Source: a virus
IMG/VR virus record: IMGVR_UViG_3300024255_000011
Location: 44,851-108,850 of that record
Length of the DNA stretch: 64,000 nt
Strand: one strand, 5' to 3'
Shown: positions 12,301 to 18,170 of the stretch, piece by piece
How the letters are laid out: every line of letters begins with the position of its first letter
Numbering within the stretch: position 1 is the first letter of the stretch
Position numbers and translations under genes: made by a program
The notes under the pieces: generated by a model
The model's database searches: none
Told to the model about the DNA's origin: nothing
Seen by the model: the letters and a program-made list of their open reading frames with translations, nothing else

Positions 12301-12357
12301 GTCCTGATCTTCGTACTGAGAGTCTCCACCACTCCCATAATTATATGAGTAAGTCAT
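3334..12357 (-). CDS. Giant repeat-containing virion protein with internal hydrophobic helix (3007 aa)
   Basis: A 3007-residue protein, the largest in the window. The N-terminal quarter is acidic and unrecognised, with an alpha-helical stretch around residues 340-370. Between about residues 860 and 2550 lies a series of degenerate units of roughly 150-250 residues. Their ends carry W-x-x-x-G-E-P (DWGNRGEP, DWKNNGEP, QWSKKGEP, SWSKSGEP, DWSPKGEP and variants; I count ten), often followed by GPAYW or GPxYW. At residues 2567-2591 there is an uninterrupted Ala/Leu-rich hydrophobic helix (AIAALLAALLGFLLYF), unusual for a soluble fibre. The last 400 residues form a different, unrecognised domain. 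Its ATG overlaps the stop of the collagen-like gene (ATGA), which suggests coupling. Location in the fibre cluster suggests a long adhesin or baseplate-attached spike. The function is inferred. Confidence 0.8.
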   Translation of the reverse strand: MTYSYNYGSGGDSQYEDQDTNDSSSDSNNQQLNDLNYQIVDDVTVSTIGSGVSTVSNPIFDNIDIDEETLNELLEEAAWLPGDILRDVIFCHGGQIKLDESQPWSPENINVDSIHQFPECPGLEIWYRSGWDYKNYTVAPENGYQTQNSLKVRLVKLGMPDGIDNEPMNPHRILNLPEKVVKFITAEPKKFIWVHPFLDKKEDAVDAMDRVGTTIHKSMDKWQSGKLTNGPSNCDLYLRAGFHSMPGGNNAFADQPKGSGMVYEDNESDRKWVFVLGNSRGRDQMGYPNQPTEGLDYGVVGMSGFFRSHYNVSAETKSNVGIKFAYTMNRIDTSSGLLEANVKKLQEAMEALEDMTLIELISEITGDRPDWRPPSETPEAEGVGSFNLDELEDPTGGGTGEYNDHDKAIIQNAIDKCNAIQKSISNNFSEFGFNLKEIIKRGSFRKLSARKITDDPQTHTALAVLYDMTNFYINKQLGVEKEYDHKVIVSVDNISQKIKNGEDLSWREVINNLLTGYIIRNREATRVLNQDFDFEQIGEYLLDRNTDNDQLNLINFIRDVTKEKRASKFRYVNGALAVVLETGFVYTSDQYNKGHFGWCDACMDAGGQISNYFKYSECEYRTYDSNGQEIITVLDRHEHDGSVNFDVYSLYDGPAPEPATFDARNRVATEAEPGVDILVTNYYDNRPDFTAQEWRGLYCVPSGSTAAMPDWSMYDKLPTNICHTYGPFSDDEMSIYYNFIVPKCEHKGPSDFGITWWFASTKDGPWVAGDSQGPTVEGYNCDKRNATGYKSYKPKKRYMRASFWQWFGVNNTKKGSKVKREYYPPGYNYMGIDYEGKLNEGKYIDVLVTPKIKGDPYDGYDGTEIKGATYYSDVQTAAVLDTKPYGWSIGQLPDLNDEYWIKPISHESAGKGQQYVGQPGYYRIYGIPPEDNIYEELRSRPAPIKQKLWVSEYPEGTDISNDGDDSWRREWTERTFVKGTGYENYRTFQLANRDAQILLGAIAPDRIDQEDWGNRGEPWTITEKIDRAKWIHGPGYWGELHINRERPNFHDDVWQTPLNHFNRYLPGEDFDGLFGQRPNNVRVEEGERLKVSAYSGDVNTGELDTRTKYDYDIYFVLETNHGLDVDNFPEKDLPDDHVNFIYGGTILKNDYNGFVVTPPSSHMIFHARNTNRVKADWKNNGEPVSISTSDHVNQAPEVSIEHMGGARGNRDLRKGPAYWAFGDFGSVTDVRKGFRGYPDFNSAYYNFPLNDYNETYNSIRVRKGRKYHITPGDNMIYTHRIIWGTDDRCIQPNYYEDPSFGNKEIGSDPNRKFYHYEDDNSLLLRPKHSGASKTIEVEAQGDYLFFGAFRYDQTDDDKGNPLVDRPINEYWSRFGEGIDVEITEVPDVTGCGFWASEEVYSSNNPKEPNWSRYDKPMIHLTQEMKEILRLDGQTQSELEGQLYESDQTKKQYERVFDINSDDIIDVKNPPPANQRILYAFKKTARTPNVDIVFRFIKREGLSQNDAQEFQMEEFVWRSGLNDEQVVTIFCQSEYIQYKVYAAGKSEEQWSKKGEPLYLELYREVKKDANDMSQYWIDWENDATYPNKYSLVTTDQLKNNHWVNPLNGAVPTDEGTAVQWQPGKRYKIWTSADPTLEKPNPNYMHVFLLGQAPRDLNVPGNKDFRMMGVCGNQDVPVEDRWAWHQRNNRSFNGEDNAIYFTFPEIIDYNWSVVVSGAWHTGARRVSEGGTGLTGWNPRGENLRVYWKEEPLEELQGPAYWAGYDQEGHLPNPGFQPGAHVTDYYAYPNIERGEDPTHSAGGQNDYYYGDTFVLGEKNDEPNIRKGRRYRITKLQNDVYNNNIYKPDDYKLHLPHEMRMWSSNKIKQLKPDASNFRDWVAGRYVNRQLSHFDFTAENDTIVFGAFDFDASERGPDSWSKSGEPTNHKFEALTEMPYSGPAYYSSGKDTFPSVADPHFYKGLNTHSVKAETYYTIEKNTDFNSSGGTYQIWYIKDDNKNNWAQMQQWAEDESDNTKSWPPIPLQGTHPEDLLRWLIVDNSYHIPDKVRDMFYEKGPVITTDTQSDGMTFKTPKGVTRIFYGWYGKQAIGKFNRDGEPVRFKFKEQEKWKTEGPLYWGGEQEAVDPPEFGNTHFESPLRYIKVKAGRRYQVKPKSATALAHFQEIQIYEFDPTQNPDPLNPLTNRVDLQFKKIANFQDTQQEINIDVSKDGLILSATYIKAIHETPLVTDWSPKGEPSPLTFREVDSITGPAYWGDTGHTWDQPGAPGKQYLPEFTDSKWIKPLNTLSINGDAHLDDFYVELTQNIDFALSVFVVEERKHLSPNDNNDRFYFHYQGTFAKRSAKGSTVPIEPHEDVHPKYIIFGVGNFDADSGRSFEDWSPRGEEVPVRIKKKEWQRGPSFPGNKNLVSGKEFDLSETRWRYSAAQPPKNGGKIIGGSTYEFKYASWMESGVPSYNNNTKSKDLRYQVVWCKSVGDGPNNPFGDKRPTKTDFKYNSRVLDPNSKVDKKFTLTAPIGYDYIFFVVCDKSNKNTPTSGINPKTWSPDGHLSPWKYKRVHKDLHLDDIPFLKEILMAIAALLAALLGFLLYFAAMAPFETLLEMVDEGPGNKYPIRRKKIEITEDNKRTYGDPFNPEYITNDEEFYTGLSNDPIYFNFVADHAVRAWARIMRVRHNGYLFHLTNAKCVKSTGDNTLKKEFEVMNLTATHGFNYTQLDGGNVRKALRKYVPWDGDTGFRNVELDDPYKTSTTSYRSYAIDTSIDENRQLTGFDIRKKWFQPSLTYSPQMGKQGFWKSYAGAQYKLASNYDSGRNVTSYPTTFGSANNIDNIFSVRGAGLTTDVMYSSNSSNHCYGWEILNGTEKDPFGFKIPNGEFIPGIEFDMLFYDYNSKTENAGNWQIVQMHLSFDVPDLLEPDTILKSVAVKLTPDSSTNYKFRNSFDNTSSNHQMNQLNKNNNLIHMRLMGDQKIPAGVHFKGISACIWVGEDNVKTGRTFVISNLAPIHQYDNPPHPDE

Positions 12358-13106
12358 ATTGTCTCCCTAATTGTAACATATAGTGTTCCGTCAGATTCTG
12401 TTAAATACAGTCTACCTGGTGGTCCTGAACTTGGTACATAAGGAATGACCTGTGCGTTAGCTCCCCCATGAGCACCATTGAGTCCATTAACACCATTCTG
12501 TCCACCTGGCCCTGTGGGTCCAGGTCCACCTTGTGGTCCGTTTCCACCTGCAGGTCCTTGAGTTGCACCAAAGGTACCAGCGTATTTCCATTCGAATGAA
12601 ATGTCCCAGAAGAATACTGAAGATGTGTCATATCCGCTTGCGCCAGGAAGACCCCCTTCAACAAAATTGTCATCGGGCCCCGAACAAAGTGCACAATCAC
12701 CAATAGTTGGACTATAATCGTTTAGATAATATGGGTACAAATTGCTGGTTATATCTGGTGTACCTCCTTTCCCGTCAGTGATACCGTTCTTTGTAACTTC
12801 TTCAAACAATTGTTTAGAATTATTGACAACAATCCTAAGGTCTAAACCTTGGCCTGCAGGTCCAACTGGACCTTGGTCACCCTTATCACCTTGCTTACCA
12901 GGAGTTCCATCCACGCCTCTGCTTCCTGCAGGTCCCGCGGGCCCAACAGTTCCTGGAGTACCTGGCGATCCGACTGCACCAGGAACTGGCACATACTGAA
13001 GATTACCCCAAAGGTTCCATGTGGATCCATCCCAGACCCACAATCTATTTCCGTCGACAAAGTGTTGATTTTGTCCGGGTGATGATGGAAATACTGTTTC
13101 TGACAT
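12354..13106 (-). CDS. Collagen-like fibre protein (250 aa)
   Basis: A 250-residue protein. Residues 1-34 form the FPSSP...GNRLWVWDGSTW N-terminal module seen in neighbouring fibres. Residues 43-88 are an almost unbroken run of Gly-X-Y triplets (GSPGTPGTVGPAGPAGSRG...) and residues 184-216 a second shorter collagen-like run. Between them is a globular segment of about 95 residues containing a close Cys pair (DCALC). The C-terminus (GRLYLTESDGTLYV) resembles half of the GDLW module. Collagen-like triple helices are known as trimeric shaft elements in phage fibres, so a trimeric shaft with a small inserted head is likely. It overlaps the 3007-residue gene by 4 nt (ATGA). Confidence 0.8.
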   Translation of the reverse strand: MSETVFPSSPGQNQHFVDGNRLWVWDGSTWNLWGNLQYVPVPGAVGSPGTPGTVGPAGPAGSRGVDGTPGKQGDKGDQGPVGPAGQGLDLRIVVNNSKQLFEEVTKNGITDGKGGTPDITSNLYPYYLNDYSPTIGDCALCSGPDDNFVEGGLPGASGYDTSSVFFWDISFEWKYAGTFGATQGPAGGNGPQGGPGPTGPGGQNGVNGLNGAHGGANAQVIPYVPSSGPPGRLYLTESDGTLYVTIRETI

Positions 13107-13124
13107 TGTATTAATACTTTATTG

Positions 13125-13132
13125 TTATTTAG
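13125..13132 (-). promoter_or_regulatory. Late promoter
   Basis: CTAAATAA on the minus strand, upstream of the ATG at 13106. This is the C-type variant of the T4-like late promoter core. Confidence 0.6.
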
Positions 13133-13135
13133 ATG

Positions 13136-14239
13136 TTACGAATCAGTGTCGACTGTGCTTGTCTGATGTAGGGTGATAAGTGGGTCCTTTTTACTGATTG
13201 AGTTATATATACTATACAACTCTGGCCTGATAATATTATATGGAGAGGCTTTAGCATTAAACCCATGGTATGAAGGATCATCATAGAAAACTTTTGCACT
13301 AGCTGGATCAATAACTTGTACGTCGCTAACATTAAACATTCTGTTTTTACTGCTGCTGCTGTTTCCATATGAGTGTTGCCAGTGGAAACCCAGAAAAATT
13401 GAGTTAGCTGGTGGAGACTCGTGCTGATTAATCATAGCGCGGATTCTAAAGGGTCTGTCGAGTAAATCAAGATCTTGATTCGCGCCATTCTCCGGCTCCA
13501 TGATCTCGTCCCCTGCACCCTTCGTGAAGGAACCGGTGTTTCTAAAAATGTATTTGCCATTCGCTGGATCGCAGTTGGCTTTGCCATTCCAATTATCTCC
13601 ATTGGGTGTCAATTTATTACAGATGTACCGGCCATATTCAAATGAGTACCATATCCCCCAAATTTGATTGATTTGTTGCCTTGTGTAAAATTCTTGCTTG
13701 GAGGAAGATGAGAGCTTATGGTTTGTTCCTGCCCCAGAAATAGCTCCCATAGATTTACTTACATAATAAGTAAAGCTAATACCCCTCACTGGATAAGGGT
13801 ATCCTTTCTCCCCTCTACATGTGAAACCACCTCCAAAAGAATTCGCCGAATTCTTTGCATCGGAGAAACATACAATTGACGTGGGGTACATTTCCTCCGC
13901 GTCATCAAAGTTAGCTGACATATTATTAATATGGGTTCTTACTTTAGATCCCACTTTATAAAAGATGCTGTAATCAGAATGCCTGTGTTTACTATTTTTG
14001 TGTCCTGTATATCCATTTCCATAAATCACAGTCTGATTTCCACCAAATCCACCGCTTCCACCAGTGTTATTGTTAATGCCAGTTCCATCCATTAGTGTGT
14101 AGTCATTACCAATATTTTCATAGTAGATTTCCCCACCCCATGGAGTAAAGAGATCATCGTTAAAACTTTTTGGAGCTACTTTGTTGTTACTTTCGGCTTT
14201 GATTGGAGTAAAGCCGTGAATTGTTCCTACATATCCCAT
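13136..14239 (-). CDS. Unrecognised virion-cluster protein (367 aa)
   Basis: I place the start at the ATG at 14239 (MGYVGTIHGFTPIK), which overlaps the previous stop by one base (TAATG). An in-frame upstream extension to 14278 would run 40 nt into the previous gene and lacks support. The protein is rich in Gly, Asn, Ser and aromatic residues, with a Gly/Asn loop near residues 52-68 and scattered Cys, like surface-exposed beta-rich phage proteins. I recognise no domain. The tight coupling and the shared fibre operon suggest a receptor-binding head or accessory adhesin for the preceding 507-residue fibre. Confidence 0.7.
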   Translation of the reverse strand: MGYVGTIHGFTPIKAESNNKVAPKSFNDDLFTPWGGEIYYENIGNDYTLMDGTGINNNTGGSGGFGGNQTVIYGNGYTGHKNSKHRHSDYSIFYKVGSKVRTHINNMSANFDDAEEMYPTSIVCFSDAKNSANSFGGGFTCRGEKGYPYPVRGISFTYYVSKSMGAISGAGTNHKLSSSSKQEFYTRQQINQIWGIWYSFEYGRYICNKLTPNGDNWNGKANCDPANGKYIFRNTGSFTKGAGDEIMEPENGANQDLDLLDRPFRIRAMINQHESPPANSIFLGFHWQHSYGNSSSSKNRMFNVSDVQVIDPASAKVFYDDPSYHGFNAKASPYNIIRPELYSIYNSISKKDPLITLHQTSTVDTDS

Positions 14240-15762
14240 TATCTTTGATTCCAGTAAAGAGTGCCGCCATCTGACCACAATGCTCCAGGCAAATTAGGAT
14301 CTTCTTCAGGAACTACAAGTGGTCTTGAATCCACGTAGGCCTTGTTCGCTGCGTGCTGAGGAGCAGTAGGATCTTGTTCCAACAAATATAATTGTCCCGT
14401 CATAGAATTCGACTGACCACCGGCCTTCGGTAGATAAGTTGATAAATCAGCTTTGATCTGATCTTCGATGGCCTTTTTGGGCATCAAGGACTTGTCATTA
14501 TTATAAGATCCCTCAAAATGAATCTCGTCACCAGAACTTTTATGATAAACATACAGAAGATCCTGTGTGTTAATGTCGGTTCCCTTCTTCCTTCCTTGAA
14601 CTATAAAAGTACCTGCGTTGTTATTCGCCTCACCTGATCTATTGATAGTTAGGGCGGTAGTTCCATTTAAAGTGCCGCCTTTTATTTGTAAATATGGTCC
14701 CTTAGTATTATCACTGACACTTATACTACCAAGACGCCTGTTAAGATGACCCTTTGTCACCACTGCAGTGTCTGTCTTATCATTATCATAATCTAGATCA
14801 TGATCATGCTCACTGTTTAAATTGACATCATTGTCTGAAGTGTTAACAATAAAAAGGTGTTCAGTTTCATTGATACCCTTAACGGATAGTACTTCAGGGT
14901 CGGTATTGGTGAGTCTTAGATATCCACTGATGTCACCACCTTCGGCACTAAAGGACTTTTTGTAATTTGTAAATCTATAATAGGTATTAGTGGATGTGAA
15001 CAGCATCTCCTTCTCAGGAGACGAAGAAGAATGGTACTCTACTCTGATACCTAGGTACTCTGTATCACCAGAAGAATTTTCGTCTCTGTCCTTATACTCC
15101 GTAACCTGTTTGACTTTGTAAATGCTGTAGTCAAAATTACCATCAGATCCTTCAAATGACACTTCAAGAGTGTCACCGATACCCATGTTGTTAAAGATAT
15201 CAGAGAAAACTCCTTCTCTATCGTTCTGGTGAATGAAAAATTCTACAATATCTCTGTACTGAGTACTAAAGACGTTGACACCTGGATCAGAAATTCCCTG
15301 ATCTAGACTATCGTCAACAATTCTTTTGTTGATACCTGCGATTGTAAAGGCAGTGGCACCAGGTACGCTTGCTTCATATGTTACATGTTCCCAGTCGTCA
15401 AGTTGGGTGGCCAGAGCAACATCATAGTCAATAAGATCTTCAAGAACACTGCCTCGTATTCCAGACTCCAGATTGCTATTTGCCGCCGCGTTACCGGAAA
15501 CGTAATTATAATTAGAATCAATTGTAATATCACTGGTTGCACTGACAAGATCATAACCCCTCTCTAGGGCTGTCTTGTCGTCATCAAGCTGGGCGAGTAC
15601 CCAGTCTGTACTTGCGACGTTATCTGGTCCAACAATGTTCCAGCTATTTGTTAGCGGATCATATTGGTATACGATCCCACCTGTCTTTTCGAGTTCAGCG
15701 ATATCACCTGGCTTAGGATAAATTGCACCCGGACTAGGATTTCTTGGAAAGTAAATTGACAT
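14239..15762 (-). CDS. Tail fibre-like protein with FPxxP N-terminus (507 aa)
   Basis: A 507-residue protein starting MSIYFPRNPSPG, with the FPxxP...Y.YDP....W motif completed by YQYDPLTNSWNIVG around residues 34-47. Fibre signatures follow: YLQIKGGTLNGTTAL near residue 355 and a SNSMTGQLYLLEQDPTAPQHAANKAYV stretch around residues 450-476, a standard GDxMTGxL...P......AANKAYVD fibre motif. It ends with a half GDLW module (GALWSDGGTLYW). It starts 4 nt after the 178-residue gene. Family knowledge of these motifs supports a tail-fibre role. The receptor is unknown. Confidence 0.78.
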   Translation of the reverse strand: MSIYFPRNPSPGAIYPKPGDIAELEKTGGIVYQYDPLTNSWNIVGPDNVASTDWVLAQLDDDKTALERGYDLVSATSDITIDSNYNYVSGNAAANSNLESGIRGSVLEDLIDYDVALATQLDDWEHVTYEASVPGATAFTIAGINKRIVDDSLDQGISDPGVNVFSTQYRDIVEFFIHQNDREGVFSDIFNNMGIGDTLEVSFEGSDGNFDYSIYKVKQVTEYKDRDENSSGDTEYLGIRVEYHSSSSPEKEMLFTSTNTYYRFTNYKKSFSAEGGDISGYLRLTNTDPEVLSVKGINETEHLFIVNTSDNDVNLNSEHDHDLDYDNDKTDTAVVTKGHLNRRLGSISVSDNTKGPYLQIKGGTLNGTTALTINRSGEANNNAGTFIVQGRKKGTDINTQDLLYVYHKSSGDEIHFEGSYNNDKSLMPKKAIEDQIKADLSTYLPKAGGQSNSMTGQLYLLEQDPTAPQHAANKAYVDSRPLVVPEEDPNLPGALWSDGGTLYWNQR

Positions 15763-15766
15763 AGTA

Positions 15767-16303
15767 TCAAGGATTAATAATTGACTCTAGTTGAGCAACT
15801 TGCTCTGTAAGTTGATTAACCTGAGACTGAAGATCGTTAACCAGTGAGGCAGTAGACTCTGTAAGGTAATGAGCTGTTGTGACACTAACCCAGTTACCTG
15901 TGTATGGATCTACAGTATTGCCATCATCATCAACAACAGGTGAAGCGTTTGGGGTTACATAATAAATCTTCAGGAGACTATTTTTAGTATCATACCAACA
16001 GGTTCCAGGAAGTGGATCAATTGGGATGTCAATATTATATTGGTCTAGGTTTGGATAAACATCGGCCAACGTTGGAGGAGTATCACCACTGTAAATAATT
16101 GATCCGGTGTTTTGACCAGAGGTGACTCCAATCCAACCAGGAGTACCTTGTGAATCAATATCAGATGAAAATACGTACATCTGCAGAGAGGATGAACTGA
16201 CCCAAAGTTCTCCATCTCGTCTGAGAGGAGAATTAACATCAGGTTCTACCGGCCTAAGAAGTACCGTGTTTCTAAGTTCTGTTACTCCGGGAGTGCTAGT
16301 CAT
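15767..16303 (-). CDS. Small GDLW-module virion protein with C-terminal coiled coil (178 aa)
   Basis: A 178-residue protein. Two copies of the GDLW module are visible: DGELWVSSSSLQMYVFSS...W at about residues 30-60, and GTCWYDTKNSLLKIYYV...NWVSV at about 99-141. The C-terminal 30 residues form a heptad coiled coil (LVNDLQSQVNQLTEQVAQLE) that probably trimerises the protein. This plan (modules plus terminal coiled coil) is shared with the adjacent 224-residue protein and the end of the 2266-residue protein. A connector or short-fibre role is inferred. Confidence 0.75.
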   Translation of the reverse strand: MTSTPGVTELRNTVLLRPVEPDVNSPLRRDGELWVSSSSLQMYVFSSDIDSQGTPGWIGVTSGQNTGSIIYSGDTPPTLADVYPNLDQYNIDIPIDPLPGTCWYDTKNSLLKIYYVTPNASPVVDDDGNTVDPYTGNWVSVTTAHYLTESTASLVNDLQSQVNQLTEQVAQLESIINP

Positions 16304-16319
16304 TGTATTACCCTTTTTG

Positions 16320-16327
16320 TTATTTAT
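16320..16327 (-). promoter_or_regulatory. Late promoter
   Basis: ATAAATAA on the minus strand, overlapping the stop of the 224-residue gene and 16 nt upstream of the ATG at 16303. Confidence 0.6.
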
Positions 16328-17001
16328 TACTCAACCAAACCAACCTGACTTCTCAGAGTATCTACTCTGGCTTGTAGAGAGTTTGTTGAGGTGTGTAAGT
16401 TTCTAAGTGATGATGCAGGAAGTTGATTATTAAAGTTTTCCTTTGGATTCTCAATTGCCTCAATAGATCTTTGAGTAATTGAAGCCCACTGCCAACCAAT
16501 CATATCCCCGTCATCGTCACGAAGTTCAACTCTCACCTTAAGATCCACATCTTCTCTGTTAAAGTACATATGACTTTGTTTGAAGATATCAATTCTATTT
16601 TCAGGTGTAGGGATAGTGATGTCATCACCATCTGAAGCTGTTGGAAGAATCAGATAGTCATAAGCTCGTTTGTTAGTTGTCAACGCATACCATCTATTAG
16701 GTTGTGCGTCTTCAAACGTCATTTCGTTCTCATTGTACACATACATCAAGTACATGTTGTTGGGGTCAATCCACAAGTTGCCACCATCTGGATCCAGTGG
16801 TGGGTTTGGAATATCGGTACCTGGAATGTAGAAGAGCCAAGAATTTCTTTCGAAATCGTAATAGTAAGGCCCAGATGTGTACTCGTTATTTGTGATTTGA
16901 TAGTTTACTGGAGCATTTACAAAATACTTTGGTGCCGGTTTGTTAGTGCTTTGAGCAGCCGCAGAGTATTCAGTTGCTTCTGTGTTATAGGAATTTGTCA
17001 T
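16327..17001 (-). CDS. GDLW-module virion protein with C-terminal coiled coil (224 aa)
   Basis: A 224-residue protein. After an Asn/Ala/Thr-rich leader there is a Y..W segment (YYYDFERNSWLFY), then a GDLW module (GGNLWIDPNNMYLMYVY...RWYAL, about residues 74-108). It ends in a short heptad region (LHTSTNSLQARVDTLRSQ). It lies 2 nt downstream of the 380-residue gene, so it is probably co-translated with it. Architecture and position resemble the 178-residue protein next to it, and the two may be diverged paralogues. The function is inferred to be a virion connector or short fibre. Confidence 0.72.
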   Translation of the reverse strand: MTNSYNTEATEYSAAAQSTNKPAPKYFVNAPVNYQITNNEYTSGPYYYDFERNSWLFYIPGTDIPNPPLDPDGGNLWIDPNNMYLMYVYNENEMTFEDAQPNRWYALTTNKRAYDYLILPTASDGDDITIPTPENRIDIFKQSHMYFNREDVDLKVRVELRDDDGDMIGWQWASITQRSIEAIENPKENFNNQLPASSLRNLHTSTNSLQARVDTLRSQVGLVE

Positions 17002-17003
17002 GG

Positions 17004-18146
17004 TTATGTGAGGATGAGCTCACCTTGTAAGGTTGAATCTAGATCATTCCAAACGTAAATAGTTTGTTGGTTATTAATATTCAAATTACCAATTGAAAGG
17101 AGGTAGCCAAAAGCATCACCTGTTTGACCCTCAGTTGGAATATCCACAATTGGACCATACTCAATTCTCTCTGTGCTGATTATGTCATTCTGTGTTGCTT
17201 GGCCAAATGGCTTAGTTGCAAACTTGAATGCAAAGGCGGTGTCATCTTGAAGAGAATTAATTGGGATGACAAAGAACTGAGGACTCAGTAATGTTGAATC
17301 CACTGAGAAGTTACCATCACCTGTAATGACTTGAGTCGATCCGTCGTTAAACGCAAGGAATTCTTCGCTGACACCATCTTGATTCACAAGGCCAATTCTC
17401 ATTCCAATGTATTGTAAAGGATCAACCTCAAGAGGTACTGGTCTCAATCTAATAGCAGGAGAGCTCTTAGACTCAGAAACAAACTGATCTGAGTATTCTT
17501 CCTTAGCTGAAAGTTTACAAGAAACGTTAAATGTTACTTGAAAGTCTCCATCAAAAATTGCAGTTCCTGGTTGAGCGGTTACGTTAGTGATAGCAGAATT
17601 AGGATTACTGAATGTAATGTAATGCTTTGTTAGTACTCCATCGACATTCCTTTCGACATACTCAGGTGCCGATCTCCACTCGTAATTGATATATGACTCT
17701 GGTGCACCACCTTGTGGTCTGGTGATTTGGAACATAGTCTCTTCACCTTCGAAGGGAGTAGACTTACCAGAAATCTCAATTTTACCAATAACAAGATTAC
17801 GATTTGGATCTTCGGGTGACATCTCTGGGTTGGTAGAGGATACCCACCTACCCTGTACAGGATCAGAAGAATCGAGAGTTGGAGGTTTATGATACACTCT
17901 CAACTCGCATAGTCTTTGATCCCACCACAAGTCACCATCAAGAAGTTGAACACCCTCGAGCGCAGGATCAATGGTGTCACTATACATCTTAGCGCCAGGG
18001 CTATTCAAAGTCTTCCAGGAATTCTTTCCTGGATCCCAAAAATACACAACCTTAGTTTGTGGATGAACCCAAGTGGAGTAACTTTCTACTCCTAGACCGC
18101 CTGGTCCACTTGGGAAATCATCAGAATCTAACCAACTATCTGTCAT
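17004..18146 (-). CDS. Fibre/baseplate accessory protein with GDLW module (380 aa)
   Basis: A 380-residue protein. The N-terminal DFPSGPGG...VVYFWDPGKNSW is the FPxxP module. DGDLWWDQRLCELRVYH...GRWVSS (about residues 70-102) is a GDLW module. Residues 120-215 (FEGEETMFQIT, INYEWR, PGTAIFDGDFQVTFNVSC) have the strand pattern of an Ig- or PKD-like beta sandwich, which is a tentative reading. The C-terminal part is beta-rich and unrecognised. It is preceded by a late promoter and followed 2 nt later by the 224-residue gene. A structural role in the adsorption apparatus is inferred. Confidence 0.72.
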   Translation of the reverse strand: MTDSWLDSDDFPSGPGGLGVESYSTWVHPQTKVVYFWDPGKNSWKTLNSPGAKMYSDTIDPALEGVQLLDGDLWWDQRLCELRVYHKPPTLDSSDPVQGRWVSSTNPEMSPEDPNRNLVIGKIEISGKSTPFEGEETMFQITRPQGGAPESYINYEWRSAPEYVERNVDGVLTKHYITFSNPNSAITNVTAQPGTAIFDGDFQVTFNVSCKLSAKEEYSDQFVSESKSSPAIRLRPVPLEVDPLQYIGMRIGLVNQDGVSEEFLAFNDGSTQVITGDGNFSVDSTLLSPQFFVIPINSLQDDTAFAFKFATKPFGQATQNDIISTERIEYGPIVDIPTEGQTGDAFGYLLSIGNLNINNQQTIYVWNDLDSTLQGELILT

Positions 18147-18162
18147 AATCCTAGTGTTTTAG

Positions 18163-18170
18163 TTATTTAT
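18163..18170 (-). promoter_or_regulatory. Late promoter
   Basis: ATAAATAA on the minus strand, overlapping the stop of the 2266-residue gene and 16 nt upstream of the ATG at 18146. Confidence 0.6.

Noticed and set aside
13125-13132. Treating TAAATAA motifs as sigma70 -10 boxes
   Set aside because: They lack -35 partners and recur at a fixed distance before structural genes only, which fits T4-type late promoters better.
14240-14278. Upstream extension of the 367-residue protein to 14278
   Set aside because: It would overlap the 507-residue gene by 40 nt. The ATG at 14239 is coupled to that gene's stop (TAATG).
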